Part shown: one piece after another, positions 1 to 10,025 of the stretch | Layout of the letters: each line of letters starts with the position of its first letter | How positions within the stretch are numbered: position 1 is the first letter of the stretch | Assembly (NCBI GenBank): GCA_013076295.1 | Contig: RQOL01000466.1 | Location: 4,879,080 to 4,943,079 of the forward strand | Direction: 5' to 3' | Length of the DNA stretch: 64,000 bases | DNA from: Sanderia malayensis | Taxonomy: Eukaryota; Cnidaria; Scyphozoa; Semaeostomeae; Pelagiidae | Position numbers and translations under genes: made by a program | Notes under the pieces: model-generated | Seen by the model: only the letters and a program-made list of their open reading frames with translations | Told to the model about the DNA's origin: nothing | Database searches by the model: none

Positions 1-182
1 CATTTGCTTGACCCAAAAGAATGAACAGCTGACCTGACTGACACTTTATAGTAAATTGCTCCAGGTTTTTGTGGATTCCAGTCAATTATGGCTACTCCTC
101 AAAAATATGAAATCCAGCACCCTAACTACTAAGCTATATTATTGCAATAATTGGTTACAGCTTTCGAAAATTAGACATTTAC

Positions 183-878
183 TTTTTGTGTTATGAGAAT
201 GATGGCAATATCATTTCTTGCAATGAAGGCATTGAAAATTTCTTCAATTTCATGAACTGTTGTCTCTGTAAAAACAAAAAACCTTGTTCAAAATTGGATC
301 AGCTAAAGCTGAGAAAAAATAAAAAAAACTGTGTCTTTGCTAGCTAACTATGGAATTAATTATTTTTTGCAAGCATAATTAGGTGTAGGCAATCAGACAA
401 TTTTCTACCTTTATTTACAACAAAAAAGTTCTTTTGCCGCTTCTGATTCACCTCTCCAATACCACCCAATAAAAAGCCAGTACATGTGTCCTAAAAATTA
501 AGCATAATGATAAAATAAATTATATATGGTAACATTGCCATTCACTACCTACTTCTTACATGATTAGCAATTAAAATTATAATACTACTTTATAAATATA
601 AATGTATTAATTTCGATGATTACTACACTAATTAGCATCAAATCATAACTCTCATTATCATGTGACTGGGGCAAGCGCAAGCCTGTTTTATGAGCCAGAG
701 GGCCTACCATAGATCTCTCTGTAAAAGTTAACACTGATTAGTACGATTTACGGAACGTTAATATTCAATAGCAAGGAATTGAAGAATTTAAGTAGATTAT
801 CAATATCATAAAATAACACAAACATACTTGATCGCCTATAACAGCGATCAATCTTCCAGCTTTCCCATAGCCAGCCAT
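183..878 (-). CDS. ATP6V1F: V-type H+-ATPase subunit F, 5' part (3 exons; gene runs off the left edge)
   Basis: Subunit F belongs to the central rotor stalk of the V1 sector of the vacuolar proton pump, which acidifies endosomes and lysosomes. Exons read on the minus strand are 878-828, 490-409 and 265-183, all with GT-AG borders and compatible phases (0, 1, 0), giving 72 residues of the usual ~119. Exon 1 encodes [17 protein letters not shown], matching the conserved GKLIAVIGDE start. Exon 2 encodes [13 protein letters not shown], and exon 3 encodes the [11 protein letters not shown]...DIAIILITQ stretch. The ATG at 878 is chosen from homology. The last exon, with the conserved C-terminal half, must lie beyond position 1, since no acceptor followed by a fitting reading frame is seen in 1-182. 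The promoter side abuts the telomere-like satellite. Confidence 0.9.
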
Positions 879-939
879 TTTGAAGTTGACCTGTTGCCGA
901 TGGCCAAGCCAATGTTGTAGAGGACAGGACAGCCAGCAA

Positions 940-1790
940 ACGTCACAAAAGCTCCTGCGCAGTATATATAAAGATGTAACTGCGCGTGTTGACAACCTTT
1001 CTCCTCCACATGGCGTAATCTTAACCCTAACCCTAACCCTAACCCCAAGGCCACTGTATCAGCCGGCATCACACCATATACGCTCCTGCGCAGTACCAAT
1101 AAATATGCAACTGCGCATGCTGACCACATTTCTCCTACGCATAACGTAACCCTAACCCTAACCCTAACCCTAACCCCAAGGCCAATGTATCAGCCAGCAT
1201 CACGTTATATACGCTCCTGCGCAGTACTTATAAACAGGCAACTGCGCATGCTGACCACCTTTCTCCCACGCATAGCGTAACCCTAACCCTAACCCTAACC
1301 CTAACCCTAACCCTAACCCCAAGGCCAATGTATCAGCCAGCATCACGTCATATGCGCTCCTGCGCAGTACCTGTAGCTATTCAACTGCGCATGCTGACCA
1401 CCTTTCTCCTACGCATACCGTAACCGTAACCCTAACCCTAACCCTAACCCCAAGGCCAATGTATCAGCCAGCATCACGTCATATGCGCTCCTGCGCAGTA
1501 CCTGTAGCTATTCAACTGCGCATGCTGACCACCTTTCTCCTACGCATACCGTAACCCTAACCCTAGCCCTAACCCTAACCCCAAGGTCAATGTATCAGCC
1601 AGCATCACGTCATATGCGCTCCTGCGCAGTACCTGTAACTATTCAACTGCACATGCTAACCACCTTTCTCCTCCGCATGCCGCAACCTTAACCCTAACCC
1701 TTACCCAAACCCTAACCCTAACCCCAAGGCCAATGTATCAGCCAGCATCACGGCATACACACTCCTGTGCAATACCTAAAACTATGCCAT
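940..1790. repeat. Telomere-motif-containing satellite, about 7 units
   Basis: Units of roughly 130-140 bp repeat from about 940 to 1790. Each has a core with CTCCTGCGCAGTA, then CAACTGCGCATGC, a CTTTCTCC segment, a variable (CCCTAA)n run, and AAGGCCAATGTATCAGCC. The (CCCTAA)n runs lie near 1021-1045, 1147-1180, 1279-1318, 1424-1450, 1552-1580 and 1687-1725. The first, partly diverged unit is contiguous with the region just upstream of the ATP6V1F start. No long continuous telomere array is present, so this is an interstitial satellite rather than a chromosome end. Confidence 0.9.
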
Positions 1791-2821
1791 AAAATAACCC
1801 AAAAATGAATTGGTCGTCTCGTCAAAGGCCTAAAGATGTTTATTATACATGAAATCAAGTTAAACAACCGCTGGAATGGAAATTTGCAAAATCTAAAAAG
1901 AATTAAATTGGATACTAAAAATAAAATTTACCTGTCTCTATACTTCCAAATAAAAACCTTCGAAATGCAACCATTTACATCTTTCTTTTCATATGAAATG
2001 AAAACTTGTCCAGAAGCGGCAACAAAACAAAATATTGACATTTTCGAATCCTCCCCGGCATTTTCCAAGTTTTAATCTTGTCGCATTTCATCGGACCGAA
2101 GTTTTAAATTTTTGCCAGTTTTTGAAAAGTAAGTCCATAAGTCCCCTGTGTTGAGCGAGTTGCGAGCGAGGCAGAGGCACTGGGACGTAATGTAGTGAGT
2201 CTATGTTGAATATGTTTCTAGCCCACTCTAAACAAAGATTTCAGATGAGGACGAATATTCGGGAACGGCCAAAGCCCAAATAGTCCAGACATTTTTGAGT
2301 TTATTCCATTTTGTTCATGTGATGTTCGCTATTGCAAACTAACATGGGAACATACTATATATGGACATACATGTAATGTACTATTAATAGATGAAAGGTT
2401 TACATACACAAAGAATGTACAAAAATTCTAAAATCGTTCAAAAATAAGCGAGCTACCTCCGGAAAAGCGACTGCTTTGAGACTCAACGTAAGGAGTCTAT
2501 CCCTGCATGTAGTATTTGAAGGAGAATTCCAACAACATACGGTATCCAATCTAACATTATACCATGCTAGTACCATGCAGAGAAACATGCTTGTTGAAAG
2601 CAAAATGAAGAATTAGAATATCATACCCCTAATTCCCAAAATATAAATGTTCTTAATAATCGTTTTGCATGTACCAGCTTAGCTTCATAAAAAAATCCAT
2701 ACGCTGATAAAGTCACGGCTTTGCATTCTGCTGAAGCTTGTCTGCTTGTCCTTCAGATTTTCCATCAAATCCGAATTCAATGAGTGCAATTCTGTCTCTG
2801 TGAAAGACGCAGGCAGTAGGT
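1791..2821. other. Intergenic, nothing recognised
   Basis: This is AT-rich sequence between the satellite and the EXOSC7 stop codon. Short ORFs occur here, but none shows a recognisable protein or splice pattern. The right part should contain the EXOSC7 3' UTR, though no obvious poly(A) signal was identified. Confidence 0.5.
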
Positions 2822-4506
2822 TCATGACGTTATCATTTGGTCCTCTTGCCGTTTTTGCCCTTCTTGATTCAGTGCTTTCATCAAACTCTCATTCAAGTGC
2901 CTTCCAGCTGTTTCTGCAGTCTGTTAAGCATCAAGACATACCGTAATTCTTTGATAAAACGGGGCGCTTATTAAATTGCTTGACAGCATTACGGTAACAC
3001 AATTAACAGGCTTTTCTACACACCACTTTATTCTCTCCTCTTTGGGTCAAATTTTTAACTTCAAACTCTCAGAGTCAAACTCTCGATTGTACTTACCTCG
3101 ATCATTTCAATAGTAAGATCAGGATTCAGTCCTCCAACTCCAAGCTTCCGCATGCCACAAATTCGCCCGGCACCATTGACGGCAACAAGAAGTTTTGCAT
3201 CACAACAGGCCTCTTCTTCAGCTGTCGCATCCAAAACAAATCGGCTGCCAATCTATTTCCAAAGCAAAGAAATAAATTGTAGAGAAACGTCCAGGTAATC
3301 TGGATTTGATCCTACTAAAGTTTACCAATGAATTCGGCAAGATGTTTTCTGGAAATACTGAGTATAAAATGATGCAAATAGAGGAGGATGTGTTAGAATG
3401 AGAGAGTTGGAATCAGACACTGATATATTCCACAAAAGTGGTACTAACTTTGTTAACAGTTACAATGAGAGGAACCCGTGAGACGTCAATAGTCTGAACA
3501 TCATATTGATCATCCAAAACATCAAAATCGACTTCACCAGCTTCACCACTGATTTCCAATTTTGGGAGTCTGAAAGTATGTAAAATAAAGGCAATCAATT
3601 GTTGGAGACTCATCAAATATAAAGTACTATACAATTAATTAATCAAATATAAATGTTTACAACAGCCAAATATCATACTAACTCGGTATTAAATAGAGCA
3701 GCTTTAACTGCCAAAGATAGCGTATCAAATAGATTTCCACCACACTCCAGAATCTGAAATTTTAATCAGAAAGATTCATCTGAAGTTGAACTAAACTGAC
3801 AAACACAGGGCAGTATCAGAGTGGTGTAACTTAATGGTGAAGAAATAATCATACCAGTGCATCAATATACAGGACCCAGCATGCTTTGCCTGGAATGACA
3901 CATAACGATTCCAGATTTAATGTTGAACTGTGAATCATCTGTTCAATTGAGCTGCTCAGCTCCAATGCTAAACTTTCTCCTCCCCTTCTTTCAAATAAAG
4001 GTGATGCATTTGCAGTGCTGAAAGACGGATGAAACGATATTTATCAATGCTGTCAATATTTTCGCATCTTTTATTTTTCTCTAATTTGTCATCTTTTTGA
4101 AATACAATAATACCAGTCTACAAAGAATTCCAGTCTTCCAGATGCTGGTCTTTCTTTTTTTGGCTCCCCAAGTTCAGCTTTTATTCCAACCAGAACGTGA
4201 GTCTTGCCCTAAAATTAAAATAAACACTTGCTTCACTGGACTGCTGGCCAAAATTGAGCATTTACAAGCCTTGATTTGCACCACGTGCAAGAAATGAATG
4301 AACAAAAGTCTGAAATAAATAAAATATTGAGCATTCACTCTCACCATCTTTGCCTCTGCAGAGCCATTAGCACTGCTTACAAGTTCAGTTTCGACGGAAA
4401 AGTGGCTGTAATCATTGCAAGATCTACCATCCGTCCTAAAATTTTGTTGGATGCCAGATATCAAATATGTTCGCTCTTCAGGAGAAATTACTCCTCTTGT
4501 GGCCAT
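2822..4506 (-). CDS. EXOSC7: Exosome complex component RRP42 (EXOSC7), complete, 7 exons
   Basis: EXOSC7 is a catalytically inert RNase PH-like ring subunit of the RNA exosome, which degrades and trims RNA 3' to 5' in nucleus and cytoplasm. Minus-strand exons are 4506-4345, 4208-4114, 4017-3855, 3753-3683, 3569-3449, 3252-3097 and 2920-2822. All borders are GT-AG and all phases agree, giving 288 residues against 291 in human. Recognisable segments are FRTDGRSCNDY near residue 27, HVLVGIKAELGEP, RRGGESLALELS, LECGGNLFDTLSLAVKAALFNT, VPLIVTVNK, FVLDATAEEEAC and GRICGMRKLG. The start ATG is followed by MATRGVISPEE, as expected for the family. It is divergent from OFD1, with a foldback element in the intergenic gap. 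Intron 5 carries an OFD1-derived fragment and intron 6 a small MITE. Confidence 0.95.
2939..2996. mobile_element. 58-bp MITE in EXOSC7 intron 6
   Basis: The sequence starts TACCGTAA and ends TTACGGTA, an inverted terminal repeat that includes the TA target-site pair. The inside holds a GGGGCGCTTATT motif shared with the larger members of this family at 24455, 62322 and 63439. It lies about 20 bp upstream of the last EXOSC7 exon. Confidence 0.6.
3328..3420 (+). pseudogene. OFD1 fragment inside EXOSC7 intron 5
   Basis: About 93 bp match OFD1 coding positions ~6978-7078. Shared words include GATGTTTTCTGGAAAT, AAAATGATGCAAATAGAGG and GTTGGAATC. The copy lacks about 10 bp relative to OFD1 (the segment around TCAGAAAAGG), which breaks the frame. 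It lies on the plus strand, the same strand as OFD1 and opposite to EXOSC7. It is non-coding here and is best read as a relic of a second OFD1 copy. Confidence 0.85.
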
Positions 4507-4687
4507 CTTGACAATGAACGAGAGGGCTCCTTGCCCTTGCGAGGGAGTTCGTCAAGATCTTTTGCGAGGCAGCATGCAAAAACTAGGAAGTATTCGTGAC
4601 GTTTCAATTCCAAGTCTTCTCTTCCATGATCTAGTGCCGCCGCCAATTTGAAAATAAACCAACCGCCAGAGGAAGGAAGTCCTTATT

Positions 4688-6179
4688 TATGGAGTCAGGT
4701 AGTGGACAATATGGCGCTGTGTGCTTTGTCGCGGCAGTCTTCAATTAGTGGAGGTGATTTTCAATTAGTGGCAGTGAAATTCTTTAGTTAGGGGCAGTGG
4801 TTTTCAATCTGTGGCAGTGAATTTCAATTTGTGGCGTTGAATGACTTTGGTTGACAAGCAACTTCGTAGTGGCGCTTTCCTTGACAAGCAACTTCGTAGT
4901 GGCGCTTCGATTGACAAGCAACTTCGGAGTGGCGCTCAGTCGCGGGGGTCGATCAATAACGACTGAAAAAGAGTCTTACACTGCATAGTGCATGTAGACC
5001 ATGTAGGTATAGTGTAGAATGTATAAAATATTGCAGGGATTTGTGGGTCGAAGATGAAGTTGCACCGTTCTCTGCCACTTATATAAAAAAGAGTGTAGGG
5101 CGCAGCAGCCATGAATCTAAAAAAAAACTAAAATCACACTCTTTCCTTTCCGAAGTTTCGAAATAATGACGACACCCACGGAAACACCGCAAAAGAACTT
5201 AAAGATTTTTATTTTAAATGTTTTGAGACGTGTGAGAAGAGACCTCGAGAACTTCCCTATTTTTGCTGATAGAGACATAGTTGATCACGCATTGTACAAG
5301 TCACACGTCAGCGTCACATGCCTCAAGGGTTGGGGTTAGAGAAAGCCTTTCCTTCCAAACTTTAATGCTATCATCATAGCATCTCTGAATTTACCATGTG
5401 TAGAATGCACCAGTCGGGATCGGTATTATTTTTAGGCATGCAGAGGAGGTTGGAAGCTGGCTGTCGTCATCTGGGAGAAATTTAACTCTCATGGTCGGTT
5501 TCGACTTCGTCGAAGTCGGAATCCCATCGCTTGCATTTAATTCCTTTTCCATGTTTCATTCAGATCATAAGGACAATAGAATATCGGAGTTAAAAAGAAA
5601 TTGAAAAGGAGAGATTGGGAAAGGAACACAGCGGAAACAAAATGATAAAACACAACCAGTCCAAGTGTGTTGACAGATTCTTCCCTTTTTCGTTCATGAA
5701 GGTCCCCAACATTTCTTTGTTTTTCTATTTTACTTCAAGTTTCTAAATGTTTCTATTTCCTTAATTGTTTCTTGATTTTTTTATGAATTACTAGAGAAAT
5801 CCTATAATTCCTCATGATGAAAAAGGTGCCCTGTACCTGCATTTCAAGATTTAAAAAACTATTGAAGTATTGCGTCAATCTATTGAAGCAAGAAACTTTG
5901 CTTCAACAGATTGACCGACCCCCGCGACTGAGCGCCACTCCGAAGTTGCTTGTCAATCGAAGCGCCACTACGAAGTTGCTTGTCAAGGAAAGCGCCACTA
6001 CGAAGTTGCTTGTCAACCAAAGTCATTCAACGCCACAAATTGAAATTCACTGCCACAGATTGAAAACCACTGCCCCTAACTAAAGAATTTCACTGCCACT
6101 AATTGAAAATCACCTCCACTAATTGAAGACCGCCGCGACAAAGCACATAGCGCCATATTGTCCACTGCCTGACTCCATA
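4688..6179. mobile_element. Foldback DNA element with ~270-bp terminal inverted repeats
   Basis: The left arm (4688-~4955) and right arm (~5908-6179) are near-perfect reverse complements, beginning TATGGAGTCAGG and ending CCTGACTCCATA. Each arm contains three tandem ~30-bp units (left 4851-4940) built on TTGACAAGCAACTTCG, plus several GTGGCAGTGA-like units. The ends are consistent with a TA target duplication, but the superfamily is unclear. The ~950-bp centre shows no transposase ORF, so this is a non-autonomous element. It fills most of the space between the divergent EXOSC7 and OFD1 start codons. Confidence 0.85.
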
Positions 6180-6335
6180 CTTATTATCAATGTAAACAAA
6201 TGAAAGATGAAAGATTATTGAAGGTGGTTAGCATGAGAAGAATGTAGTAGATTACTTTACTAACTTGTCGTTTCACCAAAAAAGGCAAAAGAGATTAAAG
6301 CATTGAAGGATATAATATATATATACAAAGTGAAG

Positions 6336-9300
6336 ATGTCTGTTTATACAACGAGCAACAGTGCTGCAGGAACACAACAAGAACAAACCAGCTATGGTGA
6401 TGACATACAATCAGGAGGAGATTCAAGCTCAAAGCATTATACTTTAGCTTCTTCATCATCCCTTTCATCGTCCTACAAGAAACGACGAAAATCTCACAGG
6501 CCTAAAAGCACCTCTTATGCTGATACTAAATCTGGTCACGCTTTAAGTGCTGGTGAAATGCGAGCAAAACTATTCTCCTCTTTCAAATCAAAGGGTGTGC
6601 TAACAAATTTGAAAAGTCAGTTGAGAACAAGTCTGGCCTCTGCTATTAAAGAAACTGAGCAATTTGCATCTTTAAATATTGCCGAGCAGCGTTCTGATTC
6701 GTTGAGAGAAGGTATTTCAGATTACCTTGTTGCAGAACATTTGAAAAGGGCAAGATATGAGTATTCATTATCAGTATTCAGAACAGAATGTTCATCTTCT
6801 TGTTTGAAGCTGAATTTCAGAGAGTTGATTTCCTTCATCAAAGTGGAAGAAGGTTCAGAGACGTATCAGCACTTGGTCGATTTAGACGGAAAGCTGATTA
6901 CAAAAAGTTTTCTTTGGGATCTTATTTCGGCATGTTGCCCTGAAAGACCATTTAAATTGTCTGCTGGAACACAAACTGATGAATTTGGTGAGATGTTTTC
7001 TGGAAATATTGAGCATAAAATGATGCAAATAGAGGAGGATGTTTTCAGAAAAGGAATGAGAGAATTGGAATCGGAATCTAGTTCACTAGAAGCTAGGCTA
7101 TTTGAGTTTCAGAAAAGAATGGAAGCTGAGAAGAAGTCTGAAATTGCAGCAGAGCTGAGGGCTTTCAAAGCCAAGGAGCTTGTAGAAATGAGGTTGTATG
7201 AGAAAGAAAAGATGAGAAAAGAGATTGAAACAACTCGATTTGAAATGGAGAAAAGTTATAAGAAGTTATACGAGAGGCTGCAAGAGAAAGAACAAGAGGC
7301 AGATGAAGTGACAAGGATGCGAAAAAGTGCCATGGATCAAGAAGCATTTAGAAATAGACAGGAGATGCTGGCTGATATTGAAGCACTTAAGGAAAGAGAG
7401 AATGGAATGAAAAAGTCTCATAATTTAGCAATGCAAGCACTTGGCTTGGAGCAAGCCCAAGCAAAAGCGTTTGAAGCAGAACTTAAAGCTAAAGAAGTTG
7501 CATTGAAATCTGTTGAAGAAAGATACGAGAACAAGTTACAAGAGGAATTGTTGAAATTGAAGCTGGAGAAGCAAGACGAGGAGCAGAAACATCAGCAATA
7601 CATGAGAGCAGAGGAGACAAAGTTGGAAGTTGAAAAGAGAGCATTTGAAGCGCAGAAATTATTATTGACTAGACACAATGATAGCTATGAGAGGTTGAAA
7701 TTGGAGAATAACCAGCTTCAAATATCATTGAATACAGCCATGAAGAAAGTCAGTGAATTGACACAAAAATCGGATCATCTTAATGATAAGCTCAGAGAAT
7801 TTTCAGATTATCATCACGTCAAAGAGAAATCACTATTATTGGCAAAAGAGGTAGAGCTGTCAAAATTGAAAATAAAAGAAGTCAATGAAGAGAAAGAGAG
7901 TTTGAAACAACATCAAAACAAAGCAATAAACAATCTTGTAAATAAATTAGCAAAGAGTCCAGTTGATAAAAATGCACTGCAGAGAAAGCTTGAAAGAGAA
8001 AGATTAGAGTTCAGCGAAAAAGAAAAGGAATTAAATGAAAAATATTGTCTTTTAGAAAAGAAATTACATGCTGAAATTTCGAAGAACAGGGAACTCAACA
8101 ATCTGTTTGACGAGAAGATTTTGCAACAAAAATCGATGCACAGAGAGATAGAAGAATTGAAAGTTTCACTAAGAAAACTGCAGAGTTCCTCTAGACAAAT
8201 TCCAACACCTTCTGTTTTGAGCGGCAGGGAATCAACTTTATGGATGTCTTCAGGAGTACCAGCCATGACGTCAACATGGCAGGGCCAATGGCAAAACTCC
8301 AGCAAGCTTACTGAAACGACTCGCGACAGAAGTTCCGGAGCGAAGGAGAACAGATCAAGAAATCAAGTCACAGATACGTGTGACGATTCCAAAAGACAAC
8401 GAGGAGCGACATTCGTGAGAGAGTCAAAAGACATATTTGAGAAACTTGAGAAGGAGGCTGCAGAGCTGGAGAAATCGTATCGCAATTATCAACAGAAATT
8501 GAGGTCGCAAGAGCCATACGCAAACGGTAAACCCAACACTGGTGATTACACTGTCTTGGAGAAGTATCAGTCTGCTTTCATGCCACAAAGTGGTGATTTC
8601 ATGCATGTAACCAGACTCGATTCCAGCCCCGTCGATCGAGCGGTCTCAACAACGCCGTTTATTGAAGAGAGTGAACGAAATAAGAAATATCCAGAACAGG
8701 AATACGACTTGAGTGATGCAAGAGCAGAAATGATGCAGCGAAGACATGCTTCGAATAACGCAGGGATGTCACTTGGACTGGAAGGGGATAAGATGGAAAG
8801 CAATAAAGTCAACAATGCTACATCAGGGGTGAAGCCTTTTGTTGATACGTGGAATGGGGAGCACCTGACCGAACAGTTGCTTGCTTCTGCCGTCACCGAG
8901 CAAGACGATGAACCTCTAGGGGGGCTGACCATGCAGAGGATGGATAGTACGCATCGTCCAAAGCTTTATACCATCGATGAGAACGAATCTCCATCTCTTG
9001 TGAATCAGAGAAAGCACTTGGATGAACCGACTGCTGTTCAGACTGATATTCACAGAGACGTGATCAGGAATGATTTGATTCGTGATGTAGACGAAAGTTA
9101 TGCAGTTCGTGAAAAGTTTGTACCGCTAAAACAAGCTGACAGTGAAGGTGATTTTGAAGATGATATTGGTGGAAATGAATCCATAAAAAAGGACAGGAAT
9201 AGTTGGGAAGAAAGATCGCGTGAATTGATGCCGGAGGAGAAACGGCAAAATTCGGTTTCAACTGAGGGTGCATCTTGTGTGGATTCGAAAGGTGGCAGAG

Positions 9301-10025
9301 CAGAATGTGAATTGACGCAGTATGCAGATAATTTTGATATTGAAGAGCGTCGTGGATCCCCGGGTCATCAAGAGTTTCCCCAGACCATCGATGAAAGTCG
9401 AGATGAAGAAGAGAGGAGCAATATTGAACAAGGACATGACAGTTGGACACGGATTCATATGGATGCGAATGATACAGTCAGACGTAGAGACAGAGAATCA
9501 TCCTATCACAGCTATGACAGTTTTGATGGAAAGAGAGAGCTGCAAGCCGAAACAGACAGATTGAAAGAGATCGAAGAGAAACGTTTGGCGTTTGAAAGAG
9601 AACGGCAAGAATTGGAAAGGCTGGAGAGAGAAGAGCTTGAAAAGGTCGAACAAAGTTTGTTTTCTAAATCAGATTCTGTTTCGTTGCATTCAGACAGAGA
9701 TTTACAAGAAGAGCATCGGGAAGAAAGTAATAAAGAAGAAGCAAGCAATGTTGCTGCCGGTTCGGAAGTTGGCGATAAAGAAGATGAAGTGAAGATTGAC
9801 CCACTCATGCAGCACTATATGCAAATGATCATGAAAAAGAGGCAACAAGAGCCTAATGAAGAGGAGGCAGGAGTGGGAGATACAAGATCAAGAGAAGAAG
9901 ACTTGAATCTAACAGATGATTCAAAGCTGGAGTGTAAGGTGTCGAACCAATCAGATGTTACTGATTTATTTGAAGCTCAAATAGAGAATATTGAAGAACA
10001 TTCAGATGATGAATTTCAATGGTAA
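6336..10025 (+). CDS. OFD1: OFD1-like centriole/centriolar satellite protein, single uninterrupted ORF
   Basis: OFD1 acts at distal centrioles and centriolar satellites and is needed for cilium assembly. The ORF from ATG 6336 encodes 1229 residues. A LisH region lies near residues 65-90 (EMRAKLFSSFKSKGVLTNL), followed by the OFD1-type VAEHLKRARYEYSLSVFRTE segment at about 130-150 and FIKVEEGSETYQHLV. Residues ~220-620 are almost continuous charged coiled coil. An acidic, low-complexity C-terminal half with a further coiled coil at ~1070-1110 follows. The ATG at 6336 is preferred; the frame stays open upstream but only through non-ATG codons. No intron interrupts it, unlike all other complete genes here. 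An AATAAA overlaps the stop codon at 10024-10029. An OFD1 fragment in the EXOSC7 intron points to another copy. It could be a functional retrocopy. Confidence 0.9.
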   Translation: MSVYTTSNSAAGTQQEQTSYGDDIQSGGDSSSKHYTLASSSSLSSSYKKRRKSHRPKSTSYADTKSGHALSAGEMRAKLFSSFKSKGVLTNLKSQLRTSLASAIKETEQFASLNIAEQRSDSLREGISDYLVAEHLKRARYEYSLSVFRTECSSSCLKLNFRELISFIKVEEGSETYQHLVDLDGKLITKSFLWDLISACCPERPFKLSAGTQTDEFGEMFSGNIEHKMMQIEEDVFRKGMRELESESSSLEARLFEFQKRMEAEKKSEIAAELRAFKAKELVEMRLYEKEKMRKEIETTRFEMEKSYKKLYERLQEKEQEADEVTRMRKSAMDQEAFRNRQEMLADIEALKERENGMKKSHNLAMQALGLEQAQAKAFEAELKAKEVALKSVEERYENKLQEELLKLKLEKQDEEQKHQQYMRAEETKLEVEKRAFEAQKLLLTRHNDSYERLKLENNQLQISLNTAMKKVSELTQKSDHLNDKLREFSDYHHVKEKSLLLAKEVELSKLKIKEVNEEKESLKQHQNKAINNLVNKLAKSPVDKNALQRKLERERLEFSEKEKELNEKYCLLEKKLHAEISKNRELNNLFDEKILQQKSMHREIEELKVSLRKLQSSSRQIPTPSVLSGRESTLWMSSGVPAMTSTWQGQWQNSSKLTETTRDRSSGAKENRSRNQVTDTCDDSKRQRGATFVRESKDIFEKLEKEAAELEKSYRNYQQKLRSQEPYANGKPNTGDYTVLEKYQSAFMPQSGDFMHVTRLDSSPVDRAVSTTPFIEESERNKKYPEQEYDLSDARAEMMQRRHASNNAGMSLGLEGDKMESNKVNNATSGVKPFVDTWNGEHLTEQLLASAVTEQDDEPLGGLTMQRMDSTHRPKLYTIDENESPSLVNQRKHLDEPTAVQTDIHRDVIRNDLIRDVDESYAVREKFVPLKQADSEGDFEDDIGGNESIKKDRNSWEERSRELMPEEKRQNSVSTEGASCVDSKGGRAECELTQYADNFDIEERRGSPGHQEFPQTIDESRDEEERSNIEQGHDSWTRIHMDANDTVRRRDRESSYHSYDSFDGKRELQAETDRLKEIEEKRLAFERERQELERLEREELEKVEQSLFSKSDSVSLHSDRDLQEEHREESNKEEASNVAAGSEVGDKEDEVKIDPLMQHYMQMIMKKRQQEPNEEEAGVGDTRSREEDLNLTDDSKLECKVSNQSDVTDLFEAQIENIEEHSDDEFQW

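Noticed and set aside
748..1149. Overlapping short ORFs on both strands through the satellite
   Set aside because: They are explained by ATP6V1F exon 1 and by the (CCCTAA)n satellite; they show no protein similarity.
1015..1790. Possible chromosome end (telomere)
   Set aside because: The TTAGGG-type tracts are short, interrupted by a ~100-bp unit core, and flanked by unique genes on both sides.
5814..6083. 89-residue ORF inside the foldback element
   Set aside because: It is composed of the arm's 30-bp repeats (TKLLV units); there is no transposase motif.
6303..6335. Upstream extension of the OFD1 ORF
   Set aside because: The frame is open but begins at TTG with no ATG; the ATG at 6336 is the first plausible start.
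7913..9450. Antisense ORFs opposite OFD1
   Set aside because: They are shadow frames of the coding strand with no recognisable product.
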